NCBI GenBank assembly: GCA_015485845.1
Contig: WFSU01000158.1
Location: forward strand, 1 to 7,354
Direction of reading: 5' to 3'
Origin: Nitratifractor sp.
GTDB taxonomy: Bacteria; Campylobacterota; Campylobacteria; Campylobacterales; Sulfurovaceae
DNA length: 7,354 bases
In this document: piece after piece, positions 1 through 4,802 of the stretch
Position numbering within the stretch: position 1 is the first letter of the stretch
Layout: each line of letters begins with the position of its first letter
Position numbers and translations under genes: made by a program
The notes under the pieces: generated by a model
Told to the model about the DNA's origin: nothing
What the model saw: the letters and a program-made list of their open reading frames with translations, nothing else
The model's database searches: none

Positions 1-680
1 GTCATGCTGATCCAGCCGAGGAAATTGTACGTCGTCCCCACGGGGCAGACATAGGTACACCAGGCTCGTCGGGAATACAAAATCTCAAAGGCAAGGATGA
101 TCAGCACCCAGGTAATCGCCAATGTCCATCCGTACGTGATAAAGCGGCTGAGGATCCCGATTGGGTTAATCACTTCAAAGACGAGATAGCCATCCACCGC
201 AGCGGCAATCAGAAAAATGATCCAAAAAACAAAGCGATACCGGGGGTCAAATTTGTGCACCTTGATGATCTTCCTGCGCACCAATTTGAGATGGAAATAC
301 TCCCCGATCTCGCTGAGAAATCCATACGGACACACCCACGAGCAGTACGCTTTGCCCCCGAAGAGAAAATAAAAGGCAATCAGCGTCGCCGTACCAATGA
401 TGACGTTGGTGTGGATACGATGCTCCGCCGCAAAAATTTCCAACCCGGTAAAAGGGTCAATCAGGTGGAAGCCCAAAAGGCGTGAACCGTTGAGTGTCCC
501 TTCGAGTAACTGCATGTCGATATGAAATGAGAGGAAAAACGCCAGGTTGATCAGCAAAATGCTCAGCCAGCGCCATGCCCGAATCGTCAGGCGTTTTTTC
601 CCTTTGGTGTTGGTATAGTAGAGCGTCGAGAGAAGTGACGCATTCAGTATGTCGCGAATCGAACCGTTGTAGCGATCCAT
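1..680 (-). CDS. nosH: NosH, NapH-like membrane iron-sulfur quinol dehydrogenase (3'-partial)
   Basis: Polytopic membrane protein proposed to oxidise menaquinol and hand electrons to NosG. The first 226 codons are visible without a stop, and the gene continues past the left edge. The N-terminus is cytoplasmic-looking (MDRYNGSIRD, then a basic KGKKR). Predicted membrane segments are about 38-55, 92-107, 149-168 and 181-201. Two C-x3-C-P motifs follow helices: C113-S-W-V-C117-P and C208-T-Y-V-C212-P. They are hallmarks of the NapH/NosR/CcoG-type domain and are thought to be at or near the quinone-reactive site. The C-terminal ferredoxin domain with two [4Fe-4S] clusters should lie beyond the window. 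NapH itself is the only real alternative, but the nosZ-nosG-nosC context makes NosH much more likely. Relatives carry nosF, nosY and nosL next. Confidence 0.95.
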   Translation of the reverse strand, partial: MDRYNGSIRDILNASLLSTLYYTNTKGKKRLTIRAWRWLSILLINLAFFLSFHIDMQLLEGTLNGSRLLGFHLIDPFTGLEIFAAEHRIHTNVIIGTATLIAFYFLFGGKAYCSWVCPYGFLSEIGEYFHLKLVRRKIIKVHKFDPRYRFVFWIIFLIAAAVDGYLVFEVINPIGILSRFITYGWTLAITWVLIILAFEILYSRRAWCTYVCPVGTTYNFLGWISM

Positions 681-686
681 GCCCTG

Positions 687-692
687 CTCCTT
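687..692 (-). promoter_or_regulatory. Ribosome binding site of nosH
   Basis: AAGGAG lies six bases before the ATG at 680 and fixes the start of nosH. It falls in the 18-base gap after nosC2. Confidence 0.8.
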
Positions 693-698
693 GGCGGA

Positions 699-1226
699 TT
701 ATTTGTGTGTATTGGCGGCGTCAAATTTGGCTTGGAATGTCCCGATCTCTTCGGAGAGACTTTCCAGGTCTTTGTCGCTCATTTTACTCAAAAGACCATA
801 CATAACGTAGTTTTTACGACTGCCGTCTTTGAAGGCCTTGAGGTTGGTCAGGATGTAATCTTTGGTTCGTCCCATGAGTTTGGGGCCGATGATCCCCTCA
901 CCCACATTGCCATGGCAGGAGGCGCAATGCTTTTTGTAGAGAGGGCTGACGGTAAACGCTGCCAGGTTCCCGGCACGCTCTTTGAGGGCGGCGAGTTTTT
1001 TGTCCATCTCTTTGGACTGGCTTTTGGCCGGTGACGCTTTTGCCTGAGTGTGGACGACTGGCTTGGTCTTGACGGTTTGTCCGCCCAGCTTGCTGTCTTC
1101 CATTGCGGTGCTTTTGATGATCCGGGCGATGCTGTCCATTTTGTGTACCTCGGTATCGAGCCCAATCATATAGACCGATGCCCAGGCCGCCAGTCCGACA
1201 GCAATCACTGCGATAATATGTTTCAT
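699..1226 (-). CDS. nosC2: NosC2, membrane-anchored monohaem cytochrome c
   Basis: Small c-type cytochrome, 175 residues, paired with NosC1 in the proposed electron path to NosZ. Residues 4-22 form a hydrophobic N-terminal helix without a clear AxA site or lipobox cysteine, so it is probably an uncleaved membrane anchor. A flexible K/A/S/T-rich region (about 45-90) links it to the haem domain, with C101-A-S-C-H105 and candidate Met ligands M142 or M149. The haem domain resembles that of NosC1 (shared GxIGPxLxxx after the haem motif, then AFKxGxRKN and LxxLxEEI), so the two likely arose by duplication. GAGGAG lies six bases before the ATG, and the ATG overlaps the nosC1 stop (ATGA). Eighteen bases separate its stop from nosH. 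Confidence 0.93.
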   Translation of the reverse strand: MKHIIAVIAVGLAAWASVYMIGLDTEVHKMDSIARIIKSTAMEDSKLGGQTVKTKPVVHTQAKASPAKSQSKEMDKKLAALKERAGNLAAFTVSPLYKKHCASCHGNVGEGIIGPKLMGRTKDYILTNLKAFKDGSRKNYVMYGLLSKMSDKDLESLSEEIGTFQAKFDAANTHK

Positions 1227-1792
1227 TTTCCACTCCTCATTTTACGGATTTCTTTGTTGAAGTTGGCAATCTCTTCAGCCAGTGTTTTGAGCTTGGCATC
1301 ATCGATCTGCTGAACCAGCTCTTTCATCAACGGATTTTTTCGCTTGCCGCTTTTGAACGCTTCGATTCTCTGATAGATAAACGTCGCATTCTTATCCAGC
1401 AACGACGGACCGATCACCCCATTGGCATAGTCATCGTGACACGGGGAACATTTGATGATGTAGTCCTTGCTCAGGCGTTTGATCATCATCGTGATCCGGA
1501 CGCGCTCGTAGGGAGACTTGATGTGAAGGTACGCATCAATCGTCGTACGGGGCTGGGTCTCTTCACCGGTATCGGTAGTATTTTTTTCCTTGTTATAGGC
1601 ATAATAGAATTGGCCACCGTTCTCTTTGGATTTCTCTTTTTTGACCGTGGTATCGACCGCGCCGGCGGTTACTTTGATCGCTGCCGGAGCTTTGGTCGGT
1701 GCTGCCTGGGTCTGCTGGGCTTTGTCTCCGCTGCCGCAGCCCACGAAGAGCACCACCCCGATCAAGGGAAGGATCTGACGATAATTACGCAT
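1223..1792 (-). CDS. nosC1: NosC1, monohaem cytochrome c, probable lipoprotein
   Basis: Small c-type cytochrome, 189 residues, proposed with NosC2 to carry electrons from NosGH to NosZ in the periplasm. The N-terminus looks like a lipoprotein signal: basic residues, a hydrophobic stretch, then LFVGC with C19 as the likely lipidated cysteine. The -3 residue is Phe rather than the usual Leu, so the lipobox is not perfect. A low-complexity linker rich in A, T, K and Q follows (about 20-80). The haem domain has C115-S-P-C-H119 and a probable Met ligand at M156 (NPLMKEL). The start is the ATG at 1792, not an upstream one: the open frame reaches further, but that part is antisense-free shadow inside nosG with no signal peptide. 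It overlaps nosG by 8 bases and nosC2 by 4 (ATGA), indicating translational coupling. Confidence 0.93.
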   Translation of the reverse strand: MRNYRQILPLIGVVLFVGCGSGDKAQQTQAAPTKAPAAIKVTAGAVDTTVKKEKSKENGGQFYYAYNKEKNTTDTGEETQPRTTIDAYLHIKSPYERVRITMMIKRLSKDYIIKCSPCHDDYANGVIGPSLLDKNATFIYQRIEAFKSGKRKNPLMKELVQQIDDAKLKTLAEEIANFNKEIRKMRSGK

Positions 1793-2588
1793 GCTTTTTT
1801 CCTTTGTTGTAGATGTCATCGTATGTCGCCCGTGGGACGATCTCGAGTACGTTCGTCGGACACAGCTCCACGCACGCCCCACACCCGACACACGCTTCAC
1901 GGATTTCGGGGAGGAAGCCGCCCCCTTTGGCCACCATGCCGATCGCCGTGGAGGGATCAGGGTGGAAGGGACACAGGTCGGCACAGATGGTGCACTGCTT
2001 GTCTCCCCCTCGGAAGGCGTCGAGCTTCTCGAGCAGCTTTTTCTGGAGATCTTCTTTTTCACTTTCGTTGCCACGCCGAGCGACTTTGTGGGCGGTATGT
2101 TCTCCGGCACTGAGCACTTTGGTGTGATCATAGATCCGGTCGATGGCGCTCTCCGGTACCGGTTTTTTGTCCAGGGCGAGGCAGGCGCTCTCATGGACGA
2201 TCACGGCCATCCCCATGTGCACATCTTCGATCTGATCGTGCTCATGATCGAGTGCTCCGGTCGGACAGGCAAGGATGCAGGGGAACGCATCGCACAGATA
2301 ACATCCCCGCTCCGTTGGATCGATGTACGCCATCCCATAGCTGGCTCCTCCGGTCACCGGCTCCAGCTTGATGCTGTCGTAGGGGCACACTTGGAGGCAC
2401 TGCCCGCATTTGATGCACAAATGCAGATACTCATCTTCCGGTACCGCGCCCGGTGGCCGCAGCAATGAAGGTTCATCCGCTTTGAGCATCGGAGCCGCAT
2501 AGATCCCGGCAGCCGCAACCGCTCCGATCACACCGAGCCCGGTGGCCTGCTTCATAAAATCACGTCGTTTTTTCTCTTCGGGTGTCAT
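1785..2588 (-). CDS. nosG: NosG, Tat-exported ferredoxin with four [4Fe-4S] clusters (NapG-like)
   Basis: Periplasmic iron-sulfur protein, 267 residues, a paralogue of NapG. With membrane partner NosH it is proposed to pass electrons from menaquinol toward NosC1/NosC2 and NosZ. The N-terminus has a twin-arginine motif (KKRRDFMK, residues 6-13) and a hydrophobic stretch (about 17-32), possibly kept as an anchor. Cysteine sets are C58-x2-C61-x2-C64-x3-C68, C96-x2-C99-x4-C104-x3-C108, C199-x2-C202-x3-C206 with C136 as the likely fourth ligand, and C233-x2-C236-x2-C239-x3-C243. Four cubane clusters are thus expected. The third set is unusual: about 62 mostly charged residues separate C136 from C199, whereas the NapG form as I recall it has only a few. 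The start ATG overlaps the nosD stop by one base and has AGGAAGGA just upstream, so translation is probably coupled. Its end overlaps nosC1 by 8 bases. Confidence 0.95.
   Translation of the reverse strand: MTPEEKKRRDFMKQATGLGVIGAVAAAGIYAAPMLKADEPSLLRPPGAVPEDEYLHLCIKCGQCLQVCPYDSIKLEPVTGGASYGMAYIDPTERGCYLCDAFPCILACPTGALDHEHDQIEDVHMGMAVIVHESACLALDKKPVPESAIDRIYDHTKVLSAGEHTAHKVARRGNESEKEDLQKKLLEKLDAFRGGDKQCTICADLCPFHPDPSTAIGMVAKGGGFLPEIREACVGCGACVELCPTNVLEIVPRATYDDIYNKGKKHA
1800..1805 (-). promoter_or_regulatory. Ribosome binding site fixing the nosC1 start
   Basis: AAAGGA lies seven bases before the ATG at 1792, inside the last codons of nosG. The reading frame of nosC1 is open much further upstream (to about 2194), so this site, together with the lipoprotein signal that begins right after the ATG, decides the start. 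Confidence 0.7.
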
Positions 2589-3823
2589 TATATCCTTCCT
2601 TCTACTTTGGCAGATGGTTCCATCAGAGGATGGCGATCCGTCAAGAGACGAACCGGCTCCGAAAGGGGAGCAAGTTTGGCCAGAAAATTAATAATGGAGA
2701 TCACCGGCGATCCGTAAAAGAACTTCACGTTCGGGTTGAGCATCCACACTTTGTCAGCATAGGCATGGAGGGTATAGGGGGTATCCCCGATACCATCCCC
2801 GTTTTTATCAAACCCTTCATAACTCTCCCAATAATTACCGTCCCATTTGTTTTCGGTGACCCGGGTATTGTACGAGTCATTGACGACCGTTTCGATGTTG
2901 CCTTTGAGGACGTTTCCCCGCAGGATGTTGTGTAGACTCAGGGAATGGAAATGCACCCCTTCGCTGTTGTAGAGGATCGCATTGTTCTCAATGGTGTTGT
3001 TCGTATCGGGCTGAAACGGTGAGCGATCGAGATAAAGCCCCCGGGCACAATAGAGGATCTTGTTGTCGCGCAAAACAAAGTTGGACGAATCTTTCAGCCC
3101 GATACCCAGTCCGGTGGTTCCCATCGAGTTACGAATCACATTCCCCGTAGCGATGGTGTCACGGGAATACATGAAAAAGATCCCCACGCTGTTGTGGACG
3201 TATGTGTTGTTGTGGACGTAATTGCGTCCGGTGTACATGAAATGGAGCGAATAGCGCCCCCACTCTCCATAGTTATTCTCGATGTGGTTGCCGTGGCTGT
3301 ACCAGACGACAAAATCGCGGGACTTGATCAAGGTATTGTGGCTGAGTAGATTGTCGTTGGAATACCACAGCCGCACCCCATCTCCCCGCAGCCCCAATTC
3401 GAAGGGCTTGGAGGCGATCCAGTTGTCGCTGATGTTGGACTCATCCACCTGCTGCAGGTCGATCCCGAAGAGGCAATCTTCGATCCGGTTGTGGGTGATG
3501 GTGCAGTGGGCGGATTTTTTGATCGCGATGCCGGCATCCACACGCTCATGCTCGGCGCCACTGTGACGGATGATCACATTGGTGAGGGTCACAAACGAAC
3601 TGTTGATCCGTACCACCGTACCGTTCCCATCCCCTTCGAGGATCGCTTTTTGGTTCTTGCCGTCGATGATCAACGGTTTGTTGATGACGATGTTGCCCCG
3701 GTAGATGCCGGCGGGCAGCTCGAGCCGGGCACCGGAGGGTGCCTGGTCGATGGCCGTCTGCAGAGGGTTCTTCGCCTCAGCAACACTGAACACTAGCAAA
3801 AGGATCAGTCCCAGATGTTTCAA
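2588..3823 (-). CDS. nosD: NosD, periplasmic beta-helix protein for CuZ site maturation (TTG start)
   Basis: Periplasmic accessory protein that works with the NosFY ABC transporter to assemble the sulfide-bridged CuZ cluster of NosZ. The 411 residues are close to the usual NosD size. A Sec signal peptide covers residues 1-17, with predicted cleavage after AEA. The body (about 30-340) is a CASH/PbH1 right-handed beta-helix, shown by repeated turns rich in N-N, N-x-I and G-N such as IVINKPLIIDG, HNRIEDC, ENNYGEWG and ENNAILYNSEGVHF. Start choice: no ATG or GTG lies between the in-frame nosB stop (TAA 3853-3851) and this point. The TTG at 3823-3821 is followed at once by a perfect signal peptide, and a weak GAGAG lies upstream. 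Its stop overlaps the nosG start by one base (TAATG). NosF and NosY, its partners, are expected past the left edge. Confidence 0.95.
   Translation of the reverse strand: MKHLGLILLLVFSVAEAKNPLQTAIDQAPSGARLELPAGIYRGNIVINKPLIIDGKNQKAILEGDGNGTVVRINSSFVTLTNVIIRHSGAEHERVDAGIAIKKSAHCTITHNRIEDCLFGIDLQQVDESNISDNWIASKPFELGLRGDGVRLWYSNDNLLSHNTLIKSRDFVVWYSHGNHIENNYGEWGRYSLHFMYTGRNYVHNNTYVHNSVGIFFMYSRDTIATGNVIRNSMGTTGLGIGLKDSSNFVLRDNKILYCARGLYLDRSPFQPDTNNTIENNAILYNSEGVHFHSLSLHNILRGNVLKGNIETVVNDSYNTRVTENKWDGNYWESYEGFDKNGDGIGDTPYTLHAYADKVWMLNPNVKFFYGSPVISIINFLAKLAPLSEPVRLLTDRHPLMEPSAKVEGRI
3821..3823 (-). promoter_or_regulatory. TTG start codon of nosD with weak ribosome binding site
   Basis: The minus strand reads GCTGAGAGAACCGAC-TTG-AAACATCTG. 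Only a weak GAGAG match to the Shine-Dalgarno sequence is present, in contrast to the strong sites of nosB, nosG, nosC2 and nosH. A rare start and poor site suggest that NosD is made at a lower level than its neighbours, which suits a maturation factor. Confidence 0.7.
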
Positions 3824-3850
3824 GTCGGTTCTCTCAGCTTTGTGATGTTC

Positions 3851-4639
3851 TTAATCGTTTGCAGCCATCTGCTTCATCGCTTTCTTGCGCGATACCATGG
3901 CCAACAAACTCAAGATCGCAATCGCGACCAGCAGCCAAAACCCGATCGTCGGATAGGAGTGGGTGGTAAACTGTGCCACCTTGCCGTCCCCGAAGACCGT
4001 CGGGGTAAAGGGCTTGATTTTGAAAGCCCCCCAAGCATGCATGTGGTGCCCGAACCAGTAGAGCCAATACGCATAAAAGCCCAGGAAGATCAACGGCAGA
4101 GAGACCGGGATCAACATCAGCAAATTCAACAGACGGGAGTTGTAGAGGATAAACAGCACAAACAAAAGCGCCACACCGACCAGGGCATACGGTGCCGCTG
4201 CCCGCAGATACGGAGCACCCCGCCCCATCGGATCCATGCCGATGAAGTGGTTGATCGTCTCCATCTCATGGACGTCTCCGCTGAAGCCGTCAAAATGGTA
4301 GTAGACCGGGATGCCGTTGGGGAAGGACTCTTTGGGATAGTTGGGTGCTTCAAGCGCCACATACCAGATCGGTGCCGTGGCGACCGAGAGCTCCCCATCA
4401 TTTTCGATCATTTTCTTCAGATCCCCGGCCGAGCCCTTGGGGGTGTCGGGACTGACATAGCGCCCTTTCTGATAGTAATTCCATACCTTGTAGGTCAGGG
4501 GTGAGAGTTTGTTGGTTTTATCGGCGGCCACCAACTCCACCACATCATGGGTAAAAACGGCCGGAATGACGAAAAAGTACAGCAGTATCCCCAGAGCCAG
4601 CAAGGCAAAAATCCTTGATTTGGTCAGTGAGCTGTTCAT
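3851..4639 (-). CDS. nosB: NosB, four-helix membrane protein of clade II nos clusters
   Basis: Polytopic inner-membrane protein, 262 residues, found next to clade II nosZ genes. Work on Wolinella succinogenes found it needed for N2O respiration, but its biochemical role is unknown. Predicted membrane segments are about 11-29, 149-166, 170-195 and 231-250. Between the first two is a hydrophilic domain of about 120 residues, probably periplasmic because the first helix resembles an uncleaved signal anchor. A histidine cluster, HHMH at 198-201 after the third helix (YWLYWFGHHMH), could touch metal or haem, though this is speculation. There are no cysteines and no haem motif. The start is the ATG with AAGGAG six bases upstream. 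It is the first gene after the predicted FNR-type promoter, and 27 bases separate its stop from nosD. The name rests on position between nosZ and nosD plus topology. Confidence 0.88.
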   Translation of the reverse strand: MNSSLTKSRIFALLALGILLYFFVIPAVFTHDVVELVAADKTNKLSPLTYKVWNYYQKGRYVSPDTPKGSAGDLKKMIENDGELSVATAPIWYVALEAPNYPKESFPNGIPVYYHFDGFSGDVHEMETINHFIGMDPMGRGAPYLRAAAPYALVGVALLFVLFILYNSRLLNLLMLIPVSLPLIFLGFYAYWLYWFGHHMHAWGAFKIKPFTPTVFGDGKVAQFTTHSYPTIGFWLLVAIAILSLLAMVSRKKAMKQMAAND

Positions 4640-4645
4640 GGTAAA

Positions 4646-4651
4646 CTCCTT
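4646..4651 (-). promoter_or_regulatory. Strong ribosome binding site of nosB
   Basis: AAGGAG lies six bases before the ATG at 4639 and fixes the nosB start. It is a near-perfect Shine-Dalgarno sequence, as expected for the first gene of a transcript. Confidence 0.8.
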
Positions 4652-4660
4652 GTTTTGTTT

Positions 4661-4673
4661 CGGATCGATTGTA
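4661..4673 (-). promoter_or_regulatory. Predicted -10 element and transcription start for the nosB-H operon
   Basis: The minus strand reads TACAAT at 4673-4668, one base from the TATAAT consensus. With the usual 6-base gap, transcription would start at 4661 (a G), giving a 5' leader of 21 bases before the nosB ATG that includes its ribosome binding site. No good -35 hexamer is present: the expected place (about 4691-4696) reads ATGCAT. That is normal for promoters that depend on a CRP/FNR activator bound at -41.5, as seen here. Inferred from sequence only. Confidence 0.5.
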
Positions 4674-4695
4674 CATCAATCACCCTTACCATGCA

Positions 4696-4709
4696 TTGAC
4701 ACATATCAA
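4696..4709 (-). promoter_or_regulatory. CRP/FNR-family operator (FNR- or Nss-type box) upstream of nosB
   Basis: On the minus strand this reads TTGAT-ATGT-GTCAA, one base away from the FNR consensus TTGAT-N4-ATCAA. It also fits TTGA-N6-TCAA, a form I associate with the Nss regulators of Wolinella, which respond to nitrate, NO and N2O. Its centre (4702.5) lies exactly 41.5 bases upstream of the start site predicted from the -10 hexamer at 4668-4673, the placement of a class II activated promoter. It lies 57-70 bases upstream of the nosB start. Which regulator binds cannot be told from the window. Confidence 0.65.
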
Positions 4710-4714
4710 TCATC

Positions 4715-4726
4715 GCTATCAATAGC
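4715..4726. repeat. Short perfect inverted repeat upstream of the nosB promoter
   Basis: GCTAT-ca-ATAGC is a perfect 5-bp inverted repeat. It starts 5 bases beyond the FNR-type box and sits between it and the nosZ hairpin. It would be centred near -59.5 of the predicted nosB promoter. It could be a second regulator site or chance in AT-rich DNA; there is no further evidence. Confidence 0.3.
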
Positions 4727-4756
4727 ATAATATGGGTGATGGATGAGAAAGACAGG

Positions 4757-4794
4757 ATCAGGTGCCAGAGAGCGAAACTCCCTGACAGCCTGAT
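4757..4794 (-). terminator. Imperfect hairpin just after the nosZ stop; possible weak terminator or mRNA-stabilising stem
   Basis: Nine bases after the nosZ TAA, the transcript can form a two-part stem. The outer arms are ATCAGG (4789-4794) and CCTGAT (4757-4762), six perfect pairs. A small internal loop follows, then inner arms CAGGGAG (4778-4784) and CTCTCTG (4766-4772), seven pairs with one G-U, closed by loop TTTCG. The run downstream (CCTGTCTTTCTC) is pyrimidine-rich but not a real U-tract. It could be a leaky terminator, a 3' end protecting abundant nosZ mRNA, or both. The stem is seen in the sequence; its role is inferred. Confidence 0.5.
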
Positions 4795-4802
4795 GATTGG
4801 GA

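Noticed and set aside
1793..2194. N-terminal extension of the nosC1 reading frame upstream of 1792
   Set aside because: The frame is open but lies wholly inside nosG in another frame. Its translation is basic, low-complexity shadow with no signal peptide. The ATG at 1792 has a ribosome binding site and a lipoprotein signal.
1436..2468. Long plus-strand open frames (1436-2113 and 1791-2468) opposite nosC1 and nosG
   Set aside because: They are antisense to genes with clear haem and iron-sulfur motifs, have no ribosome binding site worth noting and show no recognisable domain. They are shadows of the codon pattern.
1785..2588. nosG-nosH read as napG-napH of a nitrate reductase operon
   Set aside because: The proteins are related, but the genes sit in one tight array with nosZ, nosD and two small cytochromes, and no napA, napB, napF or napD is present.
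2588..3823. Repetitive protein pattern in nosD as a DNA repeat or CRISPR-like array
   Set aside because: The repeats exist only at the protein level (beta-helix turns rich in N and G). No regular DNA repeat and spacer structure is seen.
4668..4680. ATTG-N5-CAAT palindrome as a second FNR box
   Set aside because: The half-sites are too close: FNR-type sites need eight bases between TTG and CAA, and here there are five. The stretch is better read as containing the TACAAT -10 element.
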